Source: Lamellibrachia satsuma | Lineage: Eukaryota; Annelida; Polychaeta; Sabellida; Siboglinidae | Direction of reading: 5' to 3' | Length of the DNA stretch: 64,000 nt | Assembly: GCA_033239005.1 (NCBI GenBank) | Contig: BSQZ01000098.1 | Coordinates: forward strand, 564,501-628,500 | Shown: positions 11,175 through 23,667 of the stretch, in pieces | Numbering within the stretch: position 1 is the stretch's first letter | How the letters are laid out: each line of letters starts with the position of its first letter | Made by a program: the position numbers and the translations under genes | Notes under the pieces: model-generated | Databases searched by the model: none | The model's input: the letters and a program-made list of their open reading frames with translations, nothing else | What the model was told of the DNA's origin: nothing

Positions 11175-12705
11175 CAGCATGTATGCACTGTTGCATGCTC
11201 TCATGTATGCACCATTGCATGCTCTCATGTATGCACTGTTGCATGCTCTCATGTATGCACTGTTGCATGCTCTCATGTATGCACTGTTGCATGCTCTCAT
11301 GTATGCACCGTTGCATGTTCTCATGTATGCACCGTTGCATGCTCTCATGTATGCACCGTTGCATGCTCTCATGTATGCACTGTTGCATGCTCACATGTAT
11401 GCACTGTTGCATGCTTACATGTATGCACTGTTGCATGCTCACATGTATGCACTGTTGCATGCTTACATGTATGCACTGTTGCATGCTCTCATGTATGCAC
11501 TGTTGCATGCTCTCATGTATGCACTGTTGCATGCTCACATGTATGCACTGTTGCATGCTTACATGTATGCACTGTTGCATGCTTACATGTATGCACCGTT
11601 GCATGCTCTCATGTATGCACTGTTGCATGCTTACATGTATGCACTGTTGCATGCTCACATGTATGCACCGTTGCATGCTCTCATGTATGCACCGTTGCAT
11701 GCTCTCATGTATGCACTGTTGCATGCTTACATGTATGCACTGTTGCATGCTCTCATGTATGTACCGTTGCATGTTCTCATGTATGCACTGTTGCATGCTC
11801 ACATGTATGCACTGTTGCATGCTTACATGTATGCACCGTTGCATGCTCTCATGTATGCACTGTTGCATGCTCACATGTATGCACTGTTGCATGCTTACAT
11901 GTATGCACCGTTGCATGCTCTCATGTATGCACTGTTGCATGCTTACATGTATGCACTGTTGCATGCTCTCATGTATGTACCGTTGCATGCTCTCATGTAT
12001 GCACTGTTGCATGCTCTCATGTATGCACTGTTGCATGCTTACATGTATGCACTGTTGCATGCTTACATGTATGCACCGTTGCATGCTCTCATGTATGCAC
12101 TGTTGCATGCTCACATGTATGCACTGTTGCATGCTTACATGTATGCACTGTTGCATGCTCTCATGTATGCACTGTTGCATGCTCTCATGTATGCACTGTT
12201 GCATGCTCTCATGTATGCACTGTTGCATGCTTACATGTATGCACTGTTGCATGCTCTCATGTATGCACCGTTGCATGCTCTCATGTATGCACTGTTGCAT
12301 GCTCACATGTATGCACTGTTGCATGCTTACATGTATGCACTGTTGCATGCTTACATGTATGCACTGTTGCATGCTCTCATGTATGCACCGTTGAATGCTC
12401 TCATGTATGCACTGTTGCATGCTCACATGTATGCACTGTTGCATGCTCTCATGTATGCACTGTTGCATGCTTACATGTATGCACTGTTGCATGCTCTCAT
12501 GTATGCACCGTTGCATGCTCTCATGTATGCACTGTTGCATGCTCACATGTATGCACTGTTGCATGCTTACATGTATGCACTGTTGCATGCTTACATGTAT
12601 GCACCGTTGCATGCTCTCATGTATGCACTGTTGCATGCTCACATGTATGCACTGTTGCATGCTTACATGTATGCACTGTTGCATGCTCTCATGTATGCAC
12701 CCATA
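11175..12705. repeat. 24-bp minisatellite, about 63 copies
   Basis: The core is GCATGCTCTCATGTATGCAC followed by TGTT. Units differ mainly at CTCTCATG/CTCACATG/CTTACATG and at CTGTT/CCGTT. The unit length is divisible by three and free of stops in several frames, so 400-535-codon open frames occur on both strands without being genes. It is rich in GCATGC and TGCA palindromes. Confidence 0.97.
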
Positions 12706-12753
12706 TGCATACATGTAACCAACTCGACTGATCTATAAAGGGGATACACTCAC

Positions 12754-12989
12754 CATTTATGCTCTGAAATGAACTAATCTCCACCAAACTGCCACAACTG
12801 CCTTGGTCTGCGTCGTACCAGTCCACCATCCCTCTCTCTCCCAGACTGGTCTCACTCAACCACTGTCTGATCTCAGAGTCCTTGTCAAAACACAGCTCCA
12901 CTTCCCCCGTCCTCATGCCTGATCTGGAATACTCCAAGTAAAGCTCATAATCCTCGCTCACTGAATCCATGCTGATGGCAATCCTTGGC
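12754..12989 (-). CDS. host gene exon E (largest exon)
   Basis: This 236-nt exon has the acceptor TGTCCCTACAG and a near-consensus donor GTGAGT. It encodes 78 codons, including PRIAISMDSVSEDYELYLEY, EVELCFDKDSEIRQWLSE and MVDWYDADQGSCGSLVEI. Strand-like alternation followed by an acidic loop suggests a folded domain continuing from the upstream exon (ILND, then Arg, then PRIAI). I cannot assign a family. Its donor is only about 50 nt from the end of the very large 24-bp array (11175-12705). Confidence 0.85.
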
Positions 12990-13110
12990 CTGTAGGGACA
13001 TGAAGTTTTTTATCCCAGGCTATTAAAATCCATATGAGTTGCTACTTCACTTACATAGATTCGTAGATGATTATCTGACCTGAGCTCCTTGGCATCTCAT
13101 GGCTGGTCAC

Positions 13111-13243
13111 CTTTAGAGTTTCTTGTAGCCAATGTTCACACAACTTTAGAGTTTCTTGTAGCCAATGTTCACACAACTTTAGAGTTTCTTGTAGCCAATG
13201 TTCACACAACTTTAGCGTTTCTTGTAGCCAATGTTCACACAAC
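13111..13243. repeat. 33-bp array, 4 copies
   Basis: The core is TTTAGAGTTTCTTGTAGCCA followed by ATGTTCACACAAC. It lies in the short intron between the exons at 13359 and 12754. Confidence 0.93.
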
Positions 13244-13251
13244 TCCAACAC

Positions 13252-13369
13252 AACATCCCAACTTGGCAGACCTGTCATTCAACATCCCAACTTGGAAGAC
13301 CTGTCATTCAACATCCCAACTTGGCAGACCTGTCATTCAACATCCCAACTTGGCAGACCTGTCATTCAA
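13252..13369. repeat. 29-bp array made from an exon end and its splice donor, about 4 copies
   Basis: On the minus strand each unit contains TTGAATGACAG followed by GTCTGCC. This is the last coding bases and donor of the exon at 13359-13446. The exon's own last 27 bases match the unit at about 22 positions, so the exon edge is the likely founder. The array therefore holds several extra copies of the 5' splice site. Confidence 0.85.
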
Positions 13370-13446
13370 GATTCCAACGAAGCAGACGTCGTTGTCCCAG
13401 AGCTGGCCTGGGTACCTCTCAAGTTCCAACTTGATATGATACCTAT
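13359..13446 (-). CDS. host gene exon D2
   Basis: This 88-nt exon has the acceptor CTGTTTATTTTAG and the donor GTCTGC. It encodes 28 codons starting RYHIKLELERYPGQLWDND and ending VCFVGILND. It starts with two bases and ends with two bases, which are exactly the phases needed between the exons on either side; without it they cannot be joined. The alternating hydrophobic pattern suggests beta strands. Its last bases and its donor site are part of the 29-bp tandem repeat that begins immediately downstream (see the array at 13252-13369). The donor sequence itself is only moderate. Confidence 0.7.
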
Positions 13447-14024
13447 CTAAAATAAACAGACTCACAAACTCTCTCCTGTCTTCAACCACTATGTCTATGA
13501 ACACCAACAAACTCACAAACTCTCTCCTCTCTCTGTGTCTATGAACACCAGAAGTAAACTGTAGATCCAGATAATCCACTCTTTGCTGCAGTCAGCTGCA
13601 GGTGATCAAAGACAGTGAATCTATGTTTCCCAAACACAGTGAAATTATAGATGTTGTCTCTGATAAGCCAAGTAGTCACTGCACATACTGAACAAACACA
13701 GGGCAGCTTATGGACCATCTCTTGTTTGCTGTTAAATAAACTGTGAGATTACTTTGTTGGACATCAACCATCCCCTGTAAAGATCAGTATGCAAGCTCAG
13801 ACCAGCAGGGGTACAAAGGTATGTCAGACAACACTTTTCACCTGATGCAAGAGTGGTGTCACTGACAGTCATCTGGCACATCTAATTAACCTGTGTCAGT
13901 AAAAAACAATTACTTCCATATCATGTGTTCTGATTAATTCTAAGCATGTGTATCTGGATACAGGACACACTTAAATTTATTCAGTCTCTCTACCAGTACA
14001 GGTCTCTACACATTGTTTACTGTG
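13447..14024. other. unique intron with one short duplication
   Basis: ACTCACAAACTCTCTCCT occurs twice (about 13459-13480 and 13508-13530), each followed by a TCTATGAACACCA word. Otherwise nothing was recognised. Confidence 0.5.
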
Positions 14025-14802
14025 GCACTGCCTTGAGCTGACTGTGCACACTGCCTAGAGTTGACTGTGCACACTGCCTAGAGTTGACTGCGCACACTGC
14101 CTAGGGTTGACTGCGCACACTGCCTAGAGTTGATTTCGCACACTGCCTAGAGTTGACTGCGCATACTGCCTAGAATTGACTGCGCACACTGCCTAGAGTT
14201 GACTGTGCACACTGCCTAGAGTTGACTGTGTGCACTGGCTAGAGTTGGCTGCACACACTGCCTAGAGTTGACTGGGCACACTGCCTAGAGTTGACTGTGT
14301 ACACTGCTTAGAGTTGACTGAGCACACTGCCTAGGGTTGGCTGAGCACACTGCCTAGAGTTGACTGCGCACACTGCCTAGAGTTGACTGTGCACACTGCC
14401 TAGAATTGACTGGGCACACTGCCTAGAGTTGACTGTGCACCCTGCCTAGAGTTGACTGTGCACACTGCCTAGAGTTGACTGTGCACCCTGCCTAGAGTTG
14501 ACTGTGCACCCTGCCTAGAGTTGACTGAGCACACTGCCTAGAGTTGACTGTGCACCCTGAAGGAGTTGACTGTGCACACTGCCTAGAGTTGACTGGGCAC
14601 ACTGCCTAGAGTTGACTCTGCACACTGCCTAGGGTTGACTGAGCACACTGCCTAGAGTTGACTGTGCACACTGCCTAGAGTTGACTGTGCACACTGCCTA
14701 GAGTTGAATGTGCACACTGCCTAGAGTTGACTGAGCACACTGCCTAGAGTTGACTGTGCACCCTGAAGGAGTTGACTGTGCACACTGCCTAGAGTTGACT
14801 GC
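14025..14802. repeat. 23-bp minisatellite, about 33 copies
   Basis: The core is CACACTGCCTAGAGTTGACT followed by GTG or GCG. Two units share the same variant CCTGAAGGAGTTGACTG (near 14555 and 14762), showing that a block of units was copied. Confidence 0.96.
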
Positions 14803-15184
14803 GTTAGCTCCAGGCAATTGTTATTGCAATAAGTTTCTGGGAGAGACATTTGCTGTCAAATGGCTAGGACAGGTTATTTTCTAAAAACCTGAAAATATCT
14901 TAATCTTAAAGGTTCTTTGCCAAACTGATATGTAAAGCTGTGTTAACAAAAACTGAACTATGACTAGGTAGCCTGGTAAATACTATTTTTATGTAAGTTT
15001 ATGTATATTTATTATTTTTGAACATGTTCAACAATGTTCAGATTAAACTAAAATAACTAATAAACTAGGAATGATTTGGAATAAACTGTTGGATTGCAAC
15101 CTGGTGAAATCAGTGAACAGATCTATACGATAACAATAAGAATCTACTATGCACAAGTGGCATAGAGAATGTACAGTGTGAGCA

Positions 15185-17680
15185 ACACAGCAGACTGCTA
15201 TGATGTACACTGGTCCAACATCTCACAACAGACCGCTATGATGTACACTGGTCCAACATCTCACAACAGACCGCTATGATGTACACTGGTCCAACATCTC
15301 ACAACAGACAGCTATGATGTACACTGGTCCAACATCTCACAACAGACCGCTATGATGTACACTGGTCCAACAACATCTCACAACAGACAGCTATGATGTA
15401 CACTGGTCCAACAGCATCTCACAACAGACAGCTATGATGTACACTGGTCCAACAACATCTCACAACAGACAGCTATGGTGTACACTGGTCCAACAACATC
15501 TCACAACAGACAGCTATGATGTACACTGGTCCAACAACATCTCACAACAGACAGCTATGGTGTACACTGGTCCAACAACATCTCACAACAGACAGCTATG
15601 GTGTACACTGGTCCAACAACATCTCACAACAGACAGCTATGATGTACACTGGTCCAACAACATCTCACAACAGACAGCTATGGTGTACACTGGTCCAACA
15701 ACATCTCACAACAGACAGCTATGATGTACACTGGTCCAACAACATCTCACAACAGACAGCTATGGTGTACACTGGTCCAACAACATCTCACAACAGACCG
15801 CTATGATGTACACTGGTCCAACATCTCACAAAAGACAGCTATGATGTACACTGGTCCAACAACATCTCACAACAGACAGCTATGGTGTACACTGGCCAAC
15901 ATCTCACAACAGACAGCTATGATGTACACTGGTCCAACAACATCTCAGAACAGACAGCTGTGATGTACACTGGTCCAACAACATCTCACAACAGACAGCT
16001 ATGCGTACACTGGTCCAACAACATCTCACAACAGACAGCTATGGTGTACACTGGTCCAACAACATCTCACAACAGACCGCTATGACGTACACTGGTCCAA
16101 CATCTCACAACAGACAGCTGTGATGTACACTGGTCCAACAACATCTCACAACAGACAGCTATGACATACACTGGTCCAACAACATCTCACAACAGACAGT
16201 TATGATGTACACTGGTCCAACAACATCTCACAACAGACAGCTATGATGTACACTGGTCCAACAACATCTCACAACAGACAGCTATGACATACACTGGTCC
16301 ACCAACATCTCACAACAGACAGCTATGACATACACTGGTCCAACAACATCTCACAACAGACAGCTATGACATACACTGGTCCAACAACATCTCAGAACAG
16401 ACAGCTGTGATGTACACTGGTCCAACAACATCTCACAACAGACAGCTATGATGTACACTGGTCCAACAACATCTCACAACAGACAGCTATGATGTACACT
16501 GGTCCAACAACATCTCACAACAGACTGCTATGACGTACACTGGTCCAACAACATCTAACAACAGACAGCTATGATGTACACTGGTCCAACATCTCACAAC
16601 AGACAGCTGTGATGTACACTGGTCCAACAACATCTCACAACAGACAGCTATGATGTACACTGGTCCAACAACATCTCACAACAGACCGCTATGATGTACA
16701 CTGGTCCAACAACATCTCACAACAGACAGCTATGGTGTACACTGGTCCAACAACATCTCACAACAGACCGCTATGATGTACACTGGTCCAACATCTCACA
16801 ACAGACAGCTATGATGTACACTGGTCCAACAACATCTCACAACAGACAGCTATGGTGTACACTGGCCAACATCTCACAACAGACAGCTATGATGTACACT
16901 GGTCCAACAACATCTCAGAACAGACAGCTGTGATGTACACTGGTCCAACAACATCTCACAACAGACAGCTATGCGTACACTGGTCCAACAACATCTCACA
17001 ACAGACAGCTATGGTGTACACTGGTCCAACAACATCTCACAACAGACCGCTATGACGTACACTGGTCCAACATCTCACAACAGACAGCTGTGATGTACAC
17101 TGGTCCAACAACATCTCACAACAGACAGCTATGACATACACTGGTCCAACAACATCTCACAACAGACAGTTATGATGTACACTGGTCCAACAACATCTCA
17201 CAACAGACAGCTGTGATGTACACTGGTCCAACAACATCTCACAACAGACAGCTATGACATACACTGGTCCACCAACATCTCACAACAGACAGCTATGACA
17301 TACACTGGTCCAACAACATCTCACAACAGACAGCTATGACATACACTGGTCCAACAACATCTCAGAACAGACAGCTGTGATGTACACTGGTCCAACAACA
17401 TCTCACAACAGACAGCTATGATGTACACTGGTCCAACAACATCTCAGAACAGACAGCTGTGACGTACACTGGTCCAACAACATCTCACAACAGATAGCTA
17501 TGACGTACACTGGTCCAACAACATCTCACAACAGACAGCTATGATGTACACTGGTCCAACAACATCTCACAACAGACAGCTATGATGTACACTGGTCCAA
17601 TAACATCTCACAACAGACAGCTGTGATGTACACTGGTCCAACAACATCTCATAACAGACCGCTATGATGTACACTGGTTC
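15185..17680. repeat. 41-bp minisatellite, about 60 copies, with a 970-bp higher-order duplication
   Basis: The core is CTATGATGTACACTGGTCCA followed by ACAACATCTCACAACAGACAG. Rare variants (GGCCAACATC, TATGCGTACAC, CCACCAACATC) recur in the same order at a constant offset of 970 bp: 15721 with 16691, 15882 with 16852, 16293 with 17263. A long block of about 18 units was therefore duplicated as a whole. Confidence 0.96.
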
Positions 17681-17829
17681 AATTTATATAGATAAAATAT
17701 TAGAAAAAAATATGGTAAGGTTTACCATTTGGCAGAATTGCCCAACTACCATATTTCACCTAATAGAAGAACTCTCCTATAACATCCCCTGAAACAAACT
17801 TTCTTTCCAACAATTCTGAATACCCGGTA
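17681..17829. other. short unique spacer
   Basis: AT-rich; nothing recognised. Confidence 0.4.
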
Positions 17830-18078
17830 CTACACTTGCTAGAAGAGAGAATTATGTCATTGGATAATGCTGCCATCAATACAAACATGTACTACACTTG
17901 CTAGAAGAGAGAATTATGTCATTGGATAATGCTGCCATCAATACAAACATGTACTACACTTGCTAGAAGAGAGAATTATGTCATTGGATAAAGCTGCCAT
18001 CAATACAAACATGTACTACACTTGCTAGAAGAGAGAATTATGTCATTGGATAATGCTGCCATCAATACAAACATGTAC
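17830..18078. repeat. 62-bp array, 4 copies
   Basis: The core is TACTACACTTGCTAGAAGAG followed by 42 further bases. Copies are nearly identical, with one substitution (AATGCTG/AAGCTG type) noted. Confidence 0.95.
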
Positions 18079-18404
18079 TCATTGGCTGTAAGAGTTACTT
18101 ACTCTGGAATGTTTTGATTGTTAAATAACATTTGATCAGTTCTAAAATGCCATGACCTTCATAGACATGAGAATACCTAGCTCCTCTGCAAAATTAAAAA
18201 CACTACCCGAATATCAGAAAAAGTAATACAGGTCTCATCACTGCCATGCAGGAAAATGTCCAGTGAAACGTAAAATGATGTTTTCTAGAAACCAATTAAC
18301 GCAACATTAAAATTCTGTCCATTCACCTTCTCAAGTTGTCCAATACTACTACAAACAAAGTTTAAAAAAGTTTTATGAACATAGTACACCGCGGACATGC
18401 GAGC

Positions 18405-18490
18405 AAGTCACTAATGCCGTGGCACATCATTCATCATGACTAATGCCATGACACATCATCCATCATGACTAATGCCGTGACACATCATTC
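18405..18490. repeat. about 29-bp array, 3 copies (ACTAATGCCGTG type)
   Basis: Three units of ACTAATGCC, then GTGGCACATCAT and a short tail. Confidence 0.8.
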
Positions 18491-18689
18491 AAAATCATGA
18501 ATAGTAGTAAAATATATTGTTTGTCCTTAGCTTGAAAGTATAATGATCACAACAGTGCTGCCACCTGGCAACTGCATGTTGAACTACAGTGGCGCCCTCC
18601 TGTGGATTTACCGCAACTTAATTGTTTATTGTTGTGGTTGGCAGCTTGGAAATATATCTTGTTTTCTGCAGTCAGCGTGTTACAGTCAC

Positions 18690-18885
18690 AGGCTGACACT
18701 ACACAGCTGACACTACACAGCTGACACTACACAGTTGACACTATACAGTACACAGCTGATACTACACAGCTGACACTACACAGCTGCCACTACACAGTTG
18801 ACACTACACAGCTGACACTACACAGTTCACACTACACAGCTGACACTACACAGCTGACACTACACAGCTGACACTACACAGCTGT
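18690..18885. repeat. 14-bp minisatellite, about 14 copies
   Basis: The unit is CTGACACTACACAG with variants (TTGACACTACACAG, CTGCCACTACACAG). Confidence 0.95.
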
Positions 18886-19884
18886 CAGGAACTCTTGAAT
18901 GCTGAGGCATTGGACTTGGTTCTAAGACAGATGGGAAGTTTGCTTGCATGTGATATAACATTAGTGAAAGATCAGTGTAGATTGAAATTACTCATTCTCA
19001 AAGAGGACAATAAATGAATGGAACAGATTATCTACAGATTGTGTAACTGCTAGTAGTGTGAATGTGTTTAAAAACAAGGTTGACACATATCTCAGGTGGG
19101 TGGGTTAGACAGAGATGAAAAATGTTGGACTCTTGATAAGCCAATGGCTTCCTTGTCCACTTGCCATCTGGGTCTTTAGTCTTGGATGGCAAATCTTGTT
19201 AAATCTTGTCAAATACACTCGACTCCTAAGCAGTTGCCTATATGTAGCATAGACTGTTTATCCACTTCTGGTGATTAACTATGTCAAGAGCAGGATGTGG
19301 GCATATACAGCTATATACAGCCATGTACTGTAAAATTAATTAATTATAACAACATAATTTCTAGTGATGTGAAAATAAACCATCATTATGCTCTAAATAA
19401 ACTCTCAATGGTGTGTTCAATTAAAATATACTCAAACGTCATGAATCATATTCACAAAGGAAATGATAACTATTCAGAGATACCATAAAGTATACACCCT
19501 ATATATGGCCCCAAACATATTTATTAAATGCATTTTCGTGTAGCAGACGTGATATCACTCACGTGTGTTTCACTTATGCCATTCCACAAAATGTACCATG
19601 ACAATTTTTAAAAGTTAATTAATAAATAGCAAAATAAATAAAATAAATAAATAATTAAAATGACCATATCATAAAATAGTGTTTAAAACAATTACCAAAA
19701 AAGTTGACTAAAGTGTTACTAAAAATAATAAATGAGTTAATAAATAATTAAAAAGTCATTTCTGCCAATTCTTATGCTACACTCTCAAGGTCACGCCCCA
19801 ACTCTCGCCACTGTCCACGGTCGAGTGCGCACAGAGCATCGACGTTGGCGGGCAACATAGTTTACGACCGATATGGTCCCTGAC
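18886..19884. other. AT-rich unique intron
   Basis: No exon, RNA or element was recognised. Short A/T tracts run around 19620-19750. Confidence 0.5.
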
Positions 19885-19972
19885 AAATGGCCCCAAACAT
19901 ATGGCCCCTAAAATATGGCCCCTAACATATGGCCCCAAACATATGGCCCCTAACATATGGTTCTTAACAGAA
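19885..19972. repeat. short array of CATATGGCCCC words
   Basis: Five imperfect units of ACATATGGCCCC plus TAAAAT, AAA or TAA, ending about 25 nt from the donor of the exon at 19996-20116. Confidence 0.8.
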
Positions 19973-19995
19973 TACATCAAATACACAGGACCCAC

Positions 19996-20116
19996 CTCTG
20001 AGGAGAAGTCGCGCCTCCATGGCACTTGTGTCGTCCCCCGTGTCAAACTCCACTCCCTGTTTCTGCAACCAGGCTCTCTCCTTCTTACTCAGACGCTTCT
20101 TCAGAGAAATAGGACG
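19996..20116 (-). CDS. host gene exon D (basic helix-like start)
   Basis: This 121-nt exon has the acceptor GTGTTTGGCAG and the donor GTGGGT. It encodes 40 codons: a basic start RPISLKKRLSKKERAWLQKQ, then GVEFDTGDDTSAMEARLLLR. The basic Lys/Arg/Trp stretch is predicted helical and could bind a partner or a membrane surface (inference). The one-base end (G) joins the two-base start of the exon at 13359-13446, giving Asp. Its acceptor lies about 40 nt from a SINE relic whose interior has become a minisatellite. Confidence 0.75.
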
Positions 20117-20157
20117 CTGCCAAACACAACCACTTACTCGTCAAATCGTCTTACTTG

Positions 20158-20712
20158 GGACTGTTCAAAGCACTTTATACTTCACCCCCTGGCAGACCTG
20201 CTCATTACACTTCACCCCCTGGCAGACCTGCTCATTACACTTCACCCCCTGGCAGACCTGCTCATTACACTTCACCCCCTGGCAGACCTGCTCATTACAC
20301 TTCACCCCCTGGCAGACCTGTTCATTACACTTCACCCCCGGGTAGACCTGTTCATTACACTTCACCCCTTGGCAGACCTGCTCATTACACTTCCCCCCAT
20401 GGCAGACCTGCTCATTACACTTCACCCCCTGGCAGACCTGCTCATTACACTTCACCCCCTGGCAGACCTGTTCATTACACTTCACCCCCGGGTAGACCTG
20501 TTCATTACACTTCACCCCTTGGCAGACCTGCTCATTACACTTCACCTCCTGGCAGACCTGTTCATTACACTTCACCCCCTGGCAGACCTGCTCATTACAC
20601 TTCACCCCCTGGCAGACCTGTTCATTACACTTCACCTGGAAGACCTGTTCATTACAACATTATCTTGACTTTCTGGGAAGCATTCAGCCACACTGCAATT
20701 ATTGCATGAAGA
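20158..20712 (-). mobile_element. tRNA-SINE relic (3' part) with internal minisatellite
   Basis: The left edge (GACTGTTCAAAGCACTTTA) and right edge (GGGAAGCATTCAGCCACACT and on) match, in order and in reverse orientation, the 3' half of the SINE at 42299-42632. Between them the SINE's own segment CTTCACCCCCTGGCAGACCT is repeated. It lies about 40 nt upstream of the acceptor of the exon at 19996-20116. Confidence 0.8.
20181..20645. repeat. 30-bp SINE-derived minisatellite, about 16 copies
   Basis: The core is CTTCACCCCCTGGCAGACCT followed by GCTCATTACA. The unit is open in several frames, giving spurious His/Tyr/Thr/Ser/Pro-type frames. Variants CCGGGTAGACC and CTTGGCAGACC recur as a pair, showing block duplication. 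Confidence 0.95.
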
Positions 20713-20996
20713 ATATAATAATAATGATGTTTTTTTGTAATTTGTTATTATATCTGTTTCAGCATTTTTATGCACTAATTAATTTGGCAATTTCTTATTC
20801 AGTTACGAGGTTGTTAAAAGCTGCTGCCACCTGTTAGATCAAATTACACTGTTCTGTCTCAATGACTAGACACCAGGGGGCGACACAAGTGTATGTGTAA
20901 GTGTATGCTTTTATTTGCATGCTCTGTTACTGATGCAAATGCATCAGTAACATTTTTGTTCGCACACATTTCAGTTATGAGTCTGAGTTTGTCTAC

Positions 20997-21175
20997 CTGA
21001 ACAGTGGTCATATTAAGCCACTCTGCATCGATCTTGTCCAGTACATAATCGACAGAGTCATGGCCCAGGTGTCCATGGGGCATGTTGACATGGGCGATCG
21101 TGATGCATGGGTGTGCCATCTTCTGGTGTTGTGATGTCTTCATTGACTCCTCCTGGTCTGAGGCAGACAGAGTCT
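20997..21175 (-). CDS. host gene exon C
   Basis: This 179-nt exon has the acceptor ATCTTTCAG and the donor GTAGAC. It encodes 59 codons, beginning TLSASDQEESMK, passing HPCITIAHVNMPHGHLGHD and ending DYVLDKIDAEWLNMTTVQ. The last third has the amphipathic look of a helix, with spaced V/L/I/W residues, which suggests a folded segment rather than linker. It ends in phase 0, matching the phase-0 start of the next exon less than 1 kb downstream. No named domain was recognised. The exon lies between the 21.3-22.2 kb array and the SINE-derived array at 20.2-20.6 kb. Confidence 0.7.
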
Positions 21176-21205
21176 CTGAAAGATTTGTCTTTCATTAACA
21201 GGCAT

Positions 21206-21300
21206 AATAATAATACTGTGTGGTTTTATAGAGCACTGGTGGCCACCTAGACAAGGTGCAAAGGGTGAATGAAATTACCCATTTGTTTAAATGAGAGCAG
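21206..21300. mobile_element. SINE/LINE 3'-tail-like fragment
   Basis: An AATAATAATA stretch is followed by TTTTATAGAGCACTGGTGG and a GGTGCAAAGG word, the general form of many SINE tails. It borders the 25-bp array, whose first unit (ACATGAACCCTGGTCCTCC) looks like its continuation. Family not identified. Confidence 0.35.
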
Positions 21301-22222
21301 GTGGACATGAACCCTGGTCCTCCCTAGTGACATGGACGCCAGTCCTCTCTAGTGACACAAACCCCGGTCCTCTCTAGTGACATGAACCTCAGTCCTCTCT
21401 AGTGACATGAACCCTGGTCCTCTCTAGTGACATGAACCCCGGTCCTCTCTAGTGACATGAACCCCGGTCCTCTCTAGTGACATGAACCCCGGTCATCTCT
21501 AGTGACATGAACCCCGGTCCTCTCTAGTGACATGAACCCCGGTCCTCTTTAGTGACATGAACCCCGGTCCTCTCTAGTGACATGAACCCCGGTCATCTCT
21601 AGTGACATGAACCCCGGTCCTCTTTAGTGACATGAACCCCGGTCCTCTCTAGTGACATGAACCCCGGTCATCTCTAGTGACATAAACGCCAGTCCTCTCT
21701 AGTGACATGAACCCTGGTCATCTCTAGTGACATGAACCCCGGTCATCTCTAGTGACACGAACCCCAGTCTTCTCTAGTGACATGAACCCCGGTCCTCTCT
21801 AGTGACACGAACCCTGGTCCTCTCTAGTGGCATGAACCCCACTCCTCTCTAGTGACATGAACCCCAGTCCTCTCTAGTGACATGAACCCTGGTCCTCTCT
21901 AGTGACATGAACCCCTGTCATCTCTATTGACATGAACCCTGGTCCTCTCTAGTGACATGAACCCTGGTCCTCTCTAGTGACATGAACCCTGGTCCTCTCT
22001 AGTCACAGCTACCATGCCTTAAACCCCAGTCTTCTCTAGTGACAGTCACGCCCCCATGTTACATGTGCCATCTAAGAAACATGTGGCAGTAGGGTATTCG
22101 GACATGAACCCCAGTCCTCTCTAGTGACATGAACCCCAGTCCTCTCTAGTGACATGAAATCCGGTCATCTCTAGTGACACAAACGTCAGTCCTCTCTAGT
22201 GACATGAACCCCGGTCATCTCA
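21297..22222. repeat. 25-bp minisatellite, about 33 copies
   Basis: The core is CATGAACCCCGGTCCTCTCT followed by AGTGA. It is interrupted near 22005-22100 by diverged sequence. Confidence 0.96.
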
Positions 22223-22239
22223 GACCCTAGCACTGACTA

Positions 22240-23667
<1,428 letters not shown>

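Noticed and set aside
11107..12731. Open frames of 519-535 codons on both strands
   Set aside because: These are translations of the 24-bp array, open in several frames at once.
13252..13369. SINE origin for this 29-bp array (GGCAGACCTG followed by TCATTCAA resembles the SINE segment)
   Set aside because: The adjacent exon end explains the unit better, including the donor site; the SINE likeness of about 18 bases may be chance. I could not exclude it fully.
18110..18155. Possible exon ending at GTAAGTAAC near 18108
   Set aside because: The putative peptide looks non-coding, and the phase does not fit between the neighbouring exons once the exon at 13359-13446 is included.
19777..20046. Minus-strand open frame at 19777-20046 as a separate gene
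   Set aside because: It reads part of exon D in a wrong frame and the adjacent CATATGGCCCC repeats.
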